Source of the DNA: Erysipelotrichaceae bacterium | Lineage (GTDB): Bacteria; Bacillota_I; Bacilli_A; Erysipelotrichales; Erysipelotrichaceae | Reading direction: 5' to 3' | Assembly: GCA_017432885.1 (NCBI GenBank) | Contig: JAFRIE010000018.1 | Coordinates: 124,001-188,000, forward strand | DNA: 64,000 nt | Shown: piece after piece, positions 7,086 to 16,116 of the stretch | Layout: each line of letters begins with the position of its first letter | Numbering within the stretch: the first letter of the stretch is position 1 | Program-made: the position numbers and the translations under genes | Notes under the pieces: model-generated | Seen by the model: only the letters and a program-made list of their open reading frames with translations | Database searches by the model: none | Told to the model about the DNA's origin: nothing

Positions 7086-7769
7086 TCATTTGAAGAGAAC
7101 TTTCACCAGCAGCAGTCCGAGAAAGTTGTTGAGACAATGAGGAACATAACTGACGAGACAGTTTCCGGATCTTAGGAATGCAAGTGCATAGAAGACGGCG
7201 TCATAGAAGACTCCGAAGAGATCATAGAATACTATCGCCTGACTGCCGGTCGCAATATGCGCCAGTGCGAAGAGGGTTGCCGAGCCAATCAGACATACCG
7301 TCGTCGGAAGGATCTTGCTGCCTTTACCGAAAAGGAATCCGCGGAATGCGATCTCCTCGCCAAGGACTGTGATCACACTTGTCAGTCCCCAGGTCAGGAA
7401 ATTGCCAAGATCCATTTCTAGGCTCGTCCTTCCGATCACGTGTTCGATGTATTGCCTGTAAAAGTCTTCAAAGAAAAGCTTTCCACAGATCAAAACCGCT
7501 ATCGTGAGAACTACCGGCAGCAGGACCCACAGCAGGACCTGCGGTTTTTTCAGATCGTTCGGAAACGTCCTGAAACGCAGTCCGGATTCATCATCCGGAG
7601 TTTTTTCGAGAGCTTCCACAATAAAAAATGAAGCGATGCCGACGATAAGCGCATAGCCGGAAAACAATGATCCAGGCAGGATCAGTTTGGTCACTATCAT
7701 GACGGTCATTATGGCGATTCCGACCAGCGTGACCATCGTGCCTTTGTTTTTCAATGTTGATTTTTCCAT
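7086..7769 (-). CDS. CPBP family intramembrane metalloprotease
   Basis: A 227-residue polytopic membrane protein of the CAAX-protease/bacteriocin-processing (Abi) family. The three family motifs are present: GEEIAFRGFLFGKG (EExxxR, residues 138-143), FALAHI near 167-172, and HCLNN near 211-215. About six hydrophobic segments are visible. The start follows AAAAGGAGAG. It lies 19 bases after the TetR gene, presumably in one operon, so TetR probably controls it. Members process prenylated proteins or peptides or give bacteriocin self-immunity; the substrate here is unknown. Confidence 0.88.
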   Translation of the reverse strand: MEKSTLKNKGTMVTLVGIAIMTVMIVTKLILPGSLFSGYALIVGIASFFIVEALEKTPDDESGLRFRTFPNDLKKPQVLLWVLLPVVLTIAVLICGKLFFEDFYRQYIEHVIGRTSLEMDLGNFLTWGLTSVITVLGEEIAFRGFLFGKGSKILPTTVCLIGSATLFALAHIATGSQAIVFYDLFGVFYDAVFYALAFLRSGNCLVSYVPHCLNNFLGLLLVKVLFK

Positions 7770-7788
7770 ACAATCTCTCCTTTTATAT

Positions 7789-8331
7789 TCATAACGCTCC
7801 CATCAGCCCTCCGGCTGCCGTGTCGAGAATCTTTCTCATCGATCCTTCATTATATTCGATGGCATTGTTCGCTACGAGACTGGCATATCCGTGAACCATG
7901 GCAAACAGTATCTCGAAGCATTCCACGGCCTTCGCCTGGTCCATCTCCATGTCCCTGGCAGCTGCAGCGATTATCGAATCATCGACATTATCACGTATCA
8001 GATCGATGAGATTAAACCCGTCAAATCGTCCGGACTGAAACAGAAAGCGAAACAGCTGAGGCTCTTCATCAGCAAATCTTATATACCTCAGTCCTATCTC
8101 CATGAAGTCATCATCCGAAAGGATATATCCCGTATGAAACATATCTGCCCTTTCATATGTCAGATCCGTCAGTTCTTTCAGATTCGGAAACTGATACATG
8201 ATAGGCTGTGTTGAACAACCAAGTTCATCTGCCAGTCTTCTGACAGTCAGAGCAGACGATCCCTCCCTTCTGATCAGCTGGAAGGCTGCTTCGATCATTT
8301 CGTCTTTTGTCGTCGTCGGTTTCCTGGGCAT
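7789..8331 (-). CDS. TetR/AcrR family transcriptional regulator
   Basis: A 180-residue one-component repressor. The N-terminal helix-turn-helix is clear (ALTVRRLADELGCSTQPIMYQF, residues about 23-44) and is followed by an all-helical ligand-binding domain of unknown specificity. The start follows AGGTGAC. A palindrome at 8347-8360 overlaps its promoter and is probably the operator, so autoregulation and control of the downstream CPBP protease gene are likely. Confidence 0.9.
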   Translation of the reverse strand: MPRKPTTTKDEMIEAAFQLIRREGSSALTVRRLADELGCSTQPIMYQFPNLKELTDLTYERADMFHTGYILSDDDFMEIGLRYIRFADEEPQLFRFLFQSGRFDGFNLIDLIRDNVDDSIIAAAARDMEMDQAKAVECFEILFAMVHGYASLVANNAIEYNEGSMRKILDTAAGGLMGAL

Positions 8332-8346
8332 AATGTCACCTATACT

Positions 8347-8360
8347 ATAACATATGTTAT
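8347..8360. promoter_or_regulatory. palindromic operator candidate for the TetR regulator
   Basis: ATAACATATGTTAT is a perfect 14-bp palindrome about 15 bp upstream of the tetR ATG, embedded between TATAAT-like elements. Position and symmetry are typical of TetR autoregulatory operators. Confidence 0.55.
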
Positions 8361-8476
8361 TATATTCAATCTTTTTTAAGCTATCAAGCTGAAGTCATCA
8401 TGTTCAATCAGAGTCTGTTCTTGATAAAAAGAAAAAGCACAGTCTATGAACTGCTCTAGATAGTATTCCGCCTTTC

Positions 8477-8881
8477 CTAAAGGCATATATATCCTCTCCA
8501 TCCGCGTACCGAAAAATAAGAGTCGGCTCCGTTATGGAAAGTAAAGACTCTGCCATATCGCCGTTCACAGAACAACGCCCCTCCCTTGTCTCTTACATCC
8601 GCAGGCGTATCGATCCAGCTGGATGTTTTCAGATCAAATTCCCCGAGTTCCTGAAGCCTGTAATACATTTTCTCATCCATCAGCGAGACCCCCATCTCCT
8701 CCAGGCAGTCAAGCCATTCAAGCTTCGACGGGATAATAAAAAGGTTCTCGAAGTCTGTGCTGTATATGACATCGCTTATCCGAACCTTTCCGTTGATTGC
8801 TTCCACGATTCCGTCTATATTCTCGAAGTCCTCAAGGAACTTCGAACTGGTGTACTTTTTATAGTGAAGAAAAGAATACAT
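8477..8881 (-). CDS. DUF4256-like protein, C-terminal half joined to an unrelated N-terminus
   Basis: About 134 residues. From EEMGVSLMDEKMYYRLQ onward it matches the C-terminal half of the complete DUF4256 protein at 13221-13742, including LGEFDLKTSSWI, GGALFCERRYG, FHNGADSY and the ending VRGWRGYIC. The first 65 residues do not resemble that protein. The ATG at 8881 has no visible ribosome binding site; an upstream TTG at 8929 would overlap the preceding large gene by 44 bases. It may be a chimeric remnant of a duplication that flanks the DUF4838 gene. Function unknown. Confidence 0.55.
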   Translation of the reverse strand: MYSFLHYKKYTSSKFLEDFENIDGIVEAINGKVRISDVIYSTDFENLFIIPSKLEWLDCLEEMGVSLMDEKMYYRLQELGEFDLKTSSWIDTPADVRDKGGALFCERRYGRVFTFHNGADSYFSVRGWRGYICL

Positions 8882-8885
8882 ATTT

Positions 8886-11800
8886 TTATTGCCAAAGATT
8901 AAGCCACCACTGCAGAACTTTTGCTCCAATTGCGTAATTTACAGTCTTTGCCTTTCCCAGATCATTGACACCAATCAGTGTGACGGAGGCTTTACCCTTA
9001 TTGATATTGTTCTTGTAAGAAGAAGGATCGATTTCATAATTGGAAGGATCAATGACCTGCTTGTTGAGCTTGACGACAATGTCATCTTTGCTTAAAGTGA
9101 CAGGCTTGCCCGTATATTCTTTGGCTTGTACCGTAATGGAAGCTTTCGAGATGTCAGCTTCCGTAATCCGGTATTCACAAGACAGTTCATCGCAATAGTT
9201 CCTGATTCCCGTAACCGTTACCCTGATCCGCGTACCTGCAGGAATGATGTCATCAGGCTGCACAGCTTCCCCTTCCAGTCTTGTTAGAGATCCGTTGTTG
9301 ATAGAGGTTTCCGATACATAGGTATAGAGGATGCTGTTCTTGTCGTAATCCGTTCCTGCCGCAAGCTTCTTGCCGTAGTCCATTAGTACAGGAACAGATT
9401 TCCAGCCGTTCTTCTTCAAGGAATAAACCACATCAGGACTGTTCATGGCAATATTATCCTGAAGGGATCTTTGTACAACCTTGAAATGCTCTGCCTGTAA
9501 GACTCCCGTATAGTTTCCTTTGCCGCTTACAGTGAACGAAGGAAGCTTCTTAGGATCCGCCCCATCATTGAGCGAGGTGTTGTTTTTGAAGCTTACCGTA
9601 TAATCCGTTCCTTCCTTCAACATCTTCTCTTTATCGAAGACACAGATCACAGGTCTTCCTCCGGCTTTGGAATAAGGAGCGTCCTCATTGTGATATTCCA
9701 CAGATATCGAGTGATTCACATCTTTTCCGATATCATAAGGGACGATCTTGTAGGTTTTCTTAACTGTTCCGGTATACAGACCCTTTCCTGTTACTGCCAT
9801 AGTCGCCGTACCGGTCTCGATATTATTGACATATGTGACTTCATAATCCTTTTCAGGGTCAAGAGTCACAGCTTCAGAATTCTTCTCCTTCTGACAGGTG
9901 AGGATCATATCGTCCTGTGTCTTTTCGCTTCCGTCATAGACGAAAGAGGAGACCAGACTGTTGATCTTCACTCCGGACATCGGTATTCCTGTAATCTTGA
10001 AGGAAGTCGTTTTCGTACCGTAGAAGGACTGGATTCCTGCAATCGTCACAATGACAGCACCGATGTCGGTAGTATTCTCCGATAAGGAAAGCATATAATG
10101 AACGCCTTTGACCAGTGTTTCTTTTGTCTTTGGATCCTTTAAGACGACATCAAAACTGTTGAGGTCGACCGGTTCCCCCGTATACATGATGTCCTTAGGC
10201 TTGGCCAGGGTCATCTTGGAAATGTCTTTTACTTCCTCATCCTTGATGTCAAAGAAACAGTTCATTTCTCCCTGGAAGTTTCCAACGCCTTTGATCATGA
10301 AGCCGTAAGAACCCGGTTCCTGATAGGCTCCTTCGAAGTCCTCATTGTATTCAAGAATGTAGTCTTTACCCTGCTTCAGGGTCTTTCCGTTGAACTTGAG
10401 TACAGGCTTGGCATACTGAAGTTTTCCATTGTACCTCAGCTTAGGAATATCCAGTGTAACATCCGGATCTCCCAGAGGCTTGGCAAGAATACTGAATGAG
10501 ATCGTTTCCTTGGACCGATAGTTGTTCTTGCCGGTAACGGTAATGACAGCCTTTGAAGTATCCGTTGATACCTTCGTATTGTTGGAATACTTGACGGTAT
10601 AGTCCTTGCCTTCTTTCAGCAGTGTCTTGTGATCGTATACTCTGAACGACTTGGTGATGGCTTTCCCGGTGTAATACTCATCCGTTAAAGCGGATAAGGA
10701 ATACCAGAGACCGTCAGGTATATCGTCAGGGTTCGCAGGACAATCTTCAGGGAGGATTTCGCCATAAAGGGAGTCGTCCGCGGCCGGTGTCGGCGAAGAC
10801 GGCTTTTTTACTGTCAGGTACGACTCGGCTTTTCCGTCATCGAAATAAACGGTGACAGTATGTGTTCCTTCCAAGAGTCTGTTCAACAAAGTCGCTTTAA
10901 TCGTAACGACTGTACTACCCTTTACAACAGTATAATCTGTATCTAACGTTAATGTTTCTTCATCCAGATCGACACTCTTGAAATGTTCAAAACAATGACC
11001 ATCATCTACATTTCGCTTAACAGTCAGTACATAATCCTTGCCACTGTCTAAAGTATATGTTCCGTCTGCACCAGCCGTGACAGTGTATACAGGCCAGCTG
11101 GTTTGCCAGACGGCATAAAGCGTAATATTGGTATCTGCACTGAAACGATCTCCAGCCCGGTATTCCGGTTCAGTAGCCTCCGGGTCGCTTGACCAGCCCA
11201 GAAACTTTACATCACCGCATGTCGGTATAACGTCAGAAATCCATGCTTCATCTTTAAACCACTGGTCCTCAGGACCATTTGAGCCGCCATTTAGATTATA
11301 GTGTAGATAATCGTAATAAGCGGCATACTCCCATTCTTCGACAGGAACGAATTCGTATTCCGAGAAGTCCTCTTCAATCCAGGTCCATTCATCAATCATC
11401 TTTACGCCATGGGCGATCAAATTGTTGTATAATGTTTCTATTTCGTTTCTGTTCTCTTCAGGTGTTCCACTGAATTCTCTTAGCCCCAATACTGCTTTAA
11501 CATAACGCCAGGAAAGTTTACTGCGTCCGATGGCTTCAAGAGCATCCGGATCATCCGCAGCAGCATTTTCAGCTAAAGTCCAAAGCCGATCGATCTTCTC
11601 CGCTTCTTCCTCATCAATCGAGAAAGAATCGCCCATGCGACAAATCAGGTTCACGTGGTCTTTCACGCAGTCTGTGATCTCATCGATGATTTCCTTTACG
11701 TATGCTCCACCTTTGCCATAATAGTAGTTGCAAAATTCCAGCATCTTCTCTTCGTACTTGCAGTAAGGATCCTCCATCAGCTCTGCGATCAGGAAAGTTC

Positions 11801-13130
11801 TGAGTTCACCAAATTCCGTATCACAACGGTCGACGTAATAGTTTCCCTCTGCGTAAACCCCTTTAACTCCAAATTCGAAGAAGCACTGCATATTTTTCTG
11901 CAAAGTATGGAAATCAGGAAAGATTCCGAGTGTATAGGCATAATTGGTCGTATAGTCCCAGATATATATCCTGTTGCAGATTTCGGACCATTCCTCAAGA
12001 TCCTCTATCAGTTCTCTGTTTTGTTGACAGTTTGGATCATCCAAAGAATGGGAAAAACAGCATTCGAATGTACATAATCTAACGATAACATTATCTTCGG
12101 GCTTTACTTGAGCCGGAGCTTTGCGAGTGTACGTATAGGCAAGCGTATCAAAGGCAACATTGTCGTATTTATCGTCTGTTTCTTTTACGGCGTGGGCAAT
12201 TCTATTGACGAATGTGATCAAAGAGCCGGCATGTGATCCGTTTGTCTCGTCTAATGCCTCGCACTGTTCACATTCGCAATAATCCAGATTGTCGGCCTGA
12301 GACAGTGAAATGATCTGAAGATCTGCAGTCGGATCATGCTCTGTCTCAAGAATCTCTAATACTTCATCAAGGACAATTTCATAAACCTCGTCATTGGTCA
12401 GACAAAGCTGTCCGGGAACTCTTACACCGTCATGCAACGCAAAGTATTCCGGATGGCTTTCAAAATAGTCATTAGAAGAGCAGAAAACCGTTGAAAGTGT
12501 ATGACAACGGGTATCACCAAGATATGGGATGTTTCCTCCCTGCTCAGGGGTATAGTACTGCAGTTCTCCATTCAGTTTATGAGCATGTGAATACAAAGGC
12601 ATCCAGCCGCTGCGCCAGTCGGTATTTCGGTATTCGAAATATGGTTTGTATATGATTTTTTCTTCCGGAACTGCCATTTTATCGGAAGTCTTCACCATTG
12701 CCGGATACCAGGCATAGCATTTATAACCGCAGAAATCTTCAAGAAAAGTATGAACGCCATAGAGAGTTCCCCTACCGCCGGAACCATAAATGGCCAGACC
12801 ATTATTGAAAGGTGCGATAACATACGAATCAGCAGGCATACCCGCAATATCGGACGTATCATAAACAGAGGTTGTTCCAATGCAGAACTTGAATCCATCA
12901 AATGGCTGATCGTCTTTGATGATAGGATATTCGTTTCCATCAAGATAATACAGGTATTCTTGTAGAGTCTCTGCGGCATAGATTTCCCGATTTGAAGCAT
13001 AAGTAGAAATAATGATCGCATATTCTTCTTCATCGGCTTCTACTTCTCTATCTACACAAGACAGAATACCTGCTACGGCAATGATCATAAGCAATACAGC
13101 TATTATTGCCTTTTTGATTCCTTTCTTCAT
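8886..13130 (-). CDS. very large lipoprotein: DUF4838 domain, InlB-type repeat and seven Ig-like repeats
   Basis: 1,414 residues, exported. The signal ends in the lipobox GILSC with Cys25. Residues 35-600 are a DUF4838 region (the GH67/GH20-like fold of glycan-degrading enzymes), with a Cys-rich CECEQCEALD segment and a QADN motif. One InlB B-repeat (GDRFSADTNITLYAVW) lies near 640-680, then an X2-like domain near 690-790 and a Pro linker. Seven repeats of about 90 residues follow, of the type YTG...LKEGKDYTVKY..NN...VTGKGNYTG (MBG-like). The start follows GAGGAG. The last residues (VLQWWLNLWQ) do not look like a natural repeat end and may be a read-through at a recombination junction. Probably a cell-surface enzyme or adhesin for host or dietary glycans; substrate unknown. 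Confidence 0.8.
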   Translation of the reverse strand: MKKGIKKAIIAVLLMIIAVAGILSCVDREVEADEEEYAIIISTYASNREIYAAETLQEYLYYLDGNEYPIIKDDQPFDGFKFCIGTTSVYDTSDIAGMPADSYVIAPFNNGLAIYGSGGRGTLYGVHTFLEDFCGYKCYAWYPAMVKTSDKMAVPEEKIIYKPYFEYRNTDWRSGWMPLYSHAHKLNGELQYYTPEQGGNIPYLGDTRCHTLSTVFCSSNDYFESHPEYFALHDGVRVPGQLCLTNDEVYEIVLDEVLEILETEHDPTADLQIISLSQADNLDYCECEQCEALDETNGSHAGSLITFVNRIAHAVKETDDKYDNVAFDTLAYTYTRKAPAQVKPEDNVIVRLCTFECCFSHSLDDPNCQQNRELIEDLEEWSEICNRIYIWDYTTNYAYTLGIFPDFHTLQKNMQCFFEFGVKGVYAEGNYYVDRCDTEFGELRTFLIAELMEDPYCKYEEKMLEFCNYYYGKGGAYVKEIIDEITDCVKDHVNLICRMGDSFSIDEEEAEKIDRLWTLAENAAADDPDALEAIGRSKLSWRYVKAVLGLREFSGTPEENRNEIETLYNNLIAHGVKMIDEWTWIEEDFSEYEFVPVEEWEYAAYYDYLHYNLNGGSNGPEDQWFKDEAWISDVIPTCGDVKFLGWSSDPEATEPEYRAGDRFSADTNITLYAVWQTSWPVYTVTAGADGTYTLDSGKDYVLTVKRNVDDGHCFEHFKSVDLDEETLTLDTDYTVVKGSTVVTIKATLLNRLLEGTHTVTVYFDDGKAESYLTVKKPSSPTPAADDSLYGEILPEDCPANPDDIPDGLWYSLSALTDEYYTGKAITKSFRVYDHKTLLKEGKDYTVKYSNNTKVSTDTSKAVITVTGKNNYRSKETISFSILAKPLGDPDVTLDIPKLRYNGKLQYAKPVLKFNGKTLKQGKDYILEYNEDFEGAYQEPGSYGFMIKGVGNFQGEMNCFFDIKDEEVKDISKMTLAKPKDIMYTGEPVDLNSFDVVLKDPKTKETLVKGVHYMLSLSENTTDIGAVIVTIAGIQSFYGTKTTSFKITGIPMSGVKINSLVSSFVYDGSEKTQDDMILTCQKEKNSEAVTLDPEKDYEVTYVNNIETGTATMAVTGKGLYTGTVKKTYKIVPYDIGKDVNHSISVEYHNEDAPYSKAGGRPVICVFDKEKMLKEGTDYTVSFKNNTSLNDGADPKKLPSFTVSGKGNYTGVLQAEHFKVVQRSLQDNIAMNSPDVVYSLKKNGWKSVPVLMDYGKKLAAGTDYDKNSILYTYVSETSINNGSLTRLEGEAVQPDDIIPAGTRIRVTVTGIRNYCDELSCEYRITEADISKASITVQAKEYTGKPVTLSKDDIVVKLNKQVIDPSNYEIDPSSYKNNINKGKASVTLIGVNDLGKAKTVNYAIGAKVLQWWLNLWQ

Positions 13131-13220
13131 GGCATAATCTCCTCAATCCATCTGTATGACTGCAGATACAATACAAAAACACAAACTTTAAGATATATTA
13201 CTACTTTAACACATATCTAT

Positions 13221-13742
13221 TCAAAAACAGATATAGCCTCTCCAGCCACGGACAGAATAATATGAATCGGCACCATTATGAAAAACAAAGACGGTCCCAT
13301 AACGACGTTCGCAGAACAGCGCACCGCCTTTTTCTCTGATACTGTCCGGTGTCTTGATCCAGCTGGAAGTCTTCAGATCGAAATTGCCCAGTTCCTGCAG
13401 CCTGCGGTAAAGCGGCTCATCCATCATTTCGATGCCCATTTCCTGTGCTTGAGCCATGGCACTTCCTGCAGGAGGATTCTTGCTGCGTTTCCGTAAAGCT
13501 TCCTCATCATAACAGAAACTTCTTCGTCCGGAGGGTGTTTCTGCGCTACAGTCACAGAAGATCAGCTTTCCGGAAGCTGTTTCCTTACCAATAACATCCG
13601 GTTCTCCCCCACTCTCTTCCATACGCTTCAGAATCTCCAACATTTCCGGATGATCTGTTAAACGTTTTTCAACCTCTTCCCATTCCAGATCCAGATGGCG
13701 TTCCCTATTCTCACAAAATCTTTTCTTCAGTGTTTCAATCAT
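13221..13742 (-). CDS. DUF4256 domain-containing protein
   Basis: 173 residues, a full-length member of this small cytosolic family of unknown function. Recognisable family blocks are GGEPDVIG, FCDCSAETPSGRRSFCYD, MGIEMMDEPLYRRLQELGNF, TSSWIKTP and GGALFCERRYGTVFVFHNGA. The start MIETLKKRF at 13742 was preferred because GGGAG lies seven bases upstream; an in-frame ATG at 13781 overlaps the preceding gene. It follows a GNAT gene in the same direction. Its C-terminal half is duplicated at 8477-8881, on the other side of the DUF4838 gene. Confidence 0.8.
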   Translation of the reverse strand: MIETLKKRFCENRERHLDLEWEEVEKRLTDHPEMLEILKRMEESGGEPDVIGKETASGKLIFCDCSAETPSGRRSFCYDEEALRKRSKNPPAGSAMAQAQEMGIEMMDEPLYRRLQELGNFDLKTSSWIKTPDSIREKGGALFCERRYGTVFVFHNGADSYYSVRGWRGYICF

Positions 13743-13777
13743 ATTGTTTCTCCCATGTTTTTTCCATTGCATATCCA

Positions 13778-14599
13778 TCACGCAGGAATCATCCAGTTAA
13801 CAGTCTGCGAGTTTCTACCTTCCGCCTTCGCAAAACCCAGACTTTCATAAAGCCTGATTGCCGCTGCATTGTCTACATCGACCTGAAGCATCATCCCTTT
13901 CGGACGGTTTCCTTCAATGGCGGCTGCCAGCAGCTTTCTTCCCCATCCTTGTCCCCGGTATGCTTCCAGGACCATAATATCGTAGGGCTCATTCTCATCG
14001 AAACAGTTCGTAATATCGAGATAGCCGATGACCTTTTCATCACATACGGCCAGATAGACATCAAAACGCTCTTTCGCCTCTGCAACCTTTTCTGCTGTCC
14101 AGTAACGGTCCCTATCGTGCATGTCGATGTACTGGTCCATATATCGTTCCGATAAAGCTTCTATCCCGGAAGTATCGACATAGACTTGTCCGTCCCGTAG
14201 CAGCATCTTCTGCTGCTCCGTATCAAATGACGCTTCTTTTTCGATCAAGATACTTCTTAATAAGTTATTTTTGGGATTAAATACAAAATCCGCCTGAAAT
14301 CCCGGATAATTCATCTGAAGATAGTCGAACAACTTTTTATAAGCAGATTTCTTCTGCGAGAGACAGGCAATCATTTCCATATACTTTTCTTCTTCCTTGA
14401 TCAGAAGGAGAAACAGTCCTGTCAGTTCATCATCTTCATAAATGCCGAAGATATGATCGTCCGGCCTGTTTATCGCCTTTTGAAAAGAACTGATGAGCTC
14501 ATCGCTATTCGAATATGAAGGGTTAGAAAAAAGCGGATCTTCATTGATCTTTTTTATGTAGTCCATGTAGCAGTCAATAGAATTCAGTTCTTTAATCAT
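13778..14599 (-). CDS. GNAT family N-acetyltransferase, two-domain
   Basis: 273 residues. The C-terminal GNAT domain carries motif A (VLEAYRGQGWGRKLL) and the VDVDNAAAIRLYESLGF block that is typical of motif B. The N-terminal half (residues 1-130) looks like a second, degenerate GNAT fold. Start at ATG 14599; an in-frame TTG twelve bases upstream is less likely. The start region overlaps the terminator of the preceding gene. Substrate unknown. The downstream DUF4256 gene is very close and probably co-transcribed. Confidence 0.82.
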   Translation of the reverse strand: MIKELNSIDCYMDYIKKINEDPLFSNPSYSNSDELISSFQKAINRPDDHIFGIYEDDELTGLFLLLIKEEEKYMEMIACLSQKKSAYKKLFDYLQMNYPGFQADFVFNPKNNLLRSILIEKEASFDTEQQKMLLRDGQVYVDTSGIEALSERYMDQYIDMHDRDRYWTAEKVAEAKERFDVYLAVCDEKVIGYLDITNCFDENEPYDIMVLEAYRGQGWGRKLLAAAIEGNRPKGMMLQVDVDNAAAIRLYESLGFAKAEGRNSQTVNWMIPA

Positions 14600-14628
14600 A
14601 AATAAACACAAGGGGATCTTATCCCCTT
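14600..14628 (-). terminator. intrinsic terminator of the 14619-14957 gene
   Basis: AAGGGGAT/ATCCCCTT form an 8-bp stem around a short loop that contains the gene's own stop codon. On the minus strand GTGTTTATTT follows. It reaches almost to the next start codon at 14599. Confidence 0.6.
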
Positions 14629-14957
14629 CTCGCTTCTCTTAAAGGTTCATCCCAGAATACTCTTCCACCGTTTTCTTCGATGATCGCATCGATCATTTCC
14701 CGTAGATCCTGAAGATATGCCGCTTCCTTTTTCTTTGATCTTCTACCCTTGCCGCAATAGAGTTCTTTTTCAAAATAGGCGTCGTAAGATACCGCATAAT
14801 CTTCTTCATCGCGGTGCGGAAAGAAAGAGACCGCAGCCTTGTATTGGATCGTGCCATTCTCTGAATCGCTGATCAGCATGACTAGCGCTCCATTACGTCT
14901 GACATTCGAGAATACGGCATCCGCTTTAAAATACTGTTCGTATACGTTAATCACCAT
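14619..14957 (-). CDS. hypothetical protein (112 aa)
   Basis: Unrecognised small soluble protein. It starts MVINVYEQYFKADAVF after the ribosome binding site GAAAGGA and has alternating beta-like segments. A basic stretch (GKGRRSKKKEA) lies near residue 72, followed by an acidic helix (LQDLREMIDAIIEE). No membrane segment, signal or known motif. It lies between two acetyltransferase genes with its own terminator. Confidence 0.7.
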   Translation of the reverse strand: MVINVYEQYFKADAVFSNVRRNGALVMLISDSENGTIQYKAAVSFFPHRDEEDYAVSYDAYFEKELYCGKGRRSKKKEAAYLQDLREMIDAIIEENGGRVFWDEPLREARRG

Positions 14958-14984
14958 AAATGATCCTTTCGTAGAATACAGTCG

Positions 14985-15560
14985 TTATACCGTCGTATTA
15001 TTCATCGACTCCCAATCCTGTCTTGTCAGGATATTGGTCTCATCAGGTTCGATCGTACCGAAATGTGTTTCATATTTTCCATAGGCATAGTGCCTGAAAC
15101 CGCACTTCTCCTGTACTCTCTGCGACTGTCTGTTGCTTAGAAAATGGCCGCAGAGGATCATGTCCAGACCTGTTTCTTCAAACAGATAACGGATCGTTTC
15201 CTTTACCGCTTCCGGCATGAATCCTCTCCCCCAGTAGTCTTTAGATAGTACATATCCGATCTCCCTGCACTTTTCATCTTTCAGTTCGGGGAATTGGTTC
15301 TCATCGTATTCTTCGATTCCCAAGGAACCGATGACCTTTCCCTGATATTCCAGGGCAAACGTCCTCTTTTTCGAAATAAACGAATCCAGGATCGTCTGCG
15401 TGTCTTCTTTACTCTTGTGAGGGATCCATCCTGCCATTTGTCCAACACCGTCTACCGATGCATATGCATAAAAATCATCCAGATCATCCTGGCGCCAAGG
15501 TCTTAGGATCAGGTGTTCCGTTTCTAGAAAAGTATTGCTTATGTCGATATCCGCATTCAT
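14985..15560 (-). CDS. RimJ/RimL-type GNAT acetyltransferase
   Basis: About 191 residues. The N-terminus LETEHLILRPWRQDD is the RimJ/RimL signature. Motif A reads IGYVLSKDYWGRGFMPEAV and the C-terminus contains NRQSQRVQEKCGFR. The relatives acetylate ribosomal-protein N-termini or small amines; this substrate is unknown. The start MNADIDISNTF at 15560 follows GGTGAGG. The frame stays open to 15656, but those codons look non-homologous and abut the terminator of the upstream operon. Confidence 0.82.
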   Translation of the reverse strand: MNADIDISNTFLETEHLILRPWRQDDLDDFYAYASVDGVGQMAGWIPHKSKEDTQTILDSFISKKRTFALEYQGKVIGSLGIEEYDENQFPELKDEKCREIGYVLSKDYWGRGFMPEAVKETIRYLFEETGLDMILCGHFLSNRQSQRVQEKCGFRHYAYGKYETHFGTIEPDETNILTRQDWESMNNTTV

Positions 15561-15638
15561 TTCCGCTACCTCACCAATTGATTCTAATATACATTGAACA
15601 GCCATTTCTTTCCAGTCATTCCATTGTTTTGAGACGCT

Positions 15639-15663
15639 TAAAAACCCTTTAATCAAAGGGTTT
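15639..15663 (-). terminator. terminator of the aconitase-X operon
   Basis: On the minus strand AAACCCTTT, loop GATT, AAAGGGTTTTT, located 12 bases after the stop of the small AcnX subunit. Confidence 0.75.
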
Positions 15664-15674
15664 ATATGTATCGG

Positions 15675-16115
15675 CTAATTGACTTCAACGATTCCGTTTT
15701 CCTTGATAGTGATCTTCATTCCGTCCTTAACATAGTTCAGGAAATCATCTCCCAGTTCATCGATGACCGGCATTGAAGCGTCGGACCAGACACTGGCCAG
15801 CACGGCTCCGGCACAGGCCAGAGAATCGATCCGGTTGGCAAACAGCATGCATCCGGGATTCCGTTTCATTTCACAAGAGCAGTAAAGCACCAGTCCCCCC
15901 GTCGTTGAACCGATGGTCTGCGGAAGACATAAGGCCTTGCCGGCAATCGGCTTACCGTAAAGATCCGGGTTGTTCTGATCGGAAACCTTTGCGCTCTTGT
16001 CGCCAAACTGCAGGGCTTTCTGCAAAGAAGCCAAGGTATTGAAACCGCCGTGGCTTACTACGGCTTCACAGGTACAGGTACCCGGGGTTACGACTCTGCC
16101 TTTAAACTCTTTCAT
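15675..16115 (-). CDS. aconitase X small subunit (DUF126 swivel domain)
   Basis: 146 residues matching the small swivel subunit of bacterial and archaeal AcnX. Blocks include GKALCLPQTIGSTTGG and DSLACAGAVLASVWSD; the active-site serine-type loop LPQTIGSTTG is clear. It pairs with the large subunit encoded directly upstream (one base between the genes). The start at 16115 follows a strong AGGAGG. Known AcnX enzymes are mevalonate 5-phosphate dehydratase (archaea) or cis-3-hydroxy-L-proline dehydratase (bacteria); this operon has no other gene of either pathway. Confidence 0.88.
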   Translation of the reverse strand: MKEFKGRVVTPGTCTCEAVVSHGGFNTLASLQKALQFGDKSAKVSDQNNPDLYGKPIAGKALCLPQTIGSTTGGLVLYCSCEMKRNPGCMLFANRIDSLACAGAVLASVWSDASMPVIDELGDDFLNYVKDGMKITIKENGIVEVN

Positions 16116-16116
16116 T

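Noticed and set aside
8886-10800. Tandem DNA repeats in the large lipoprotein gene
   Set aside because: The seven protein repeats are diverged at DNA level; no near-identical tandem DNA is visible, so they are reported as protein domains only.
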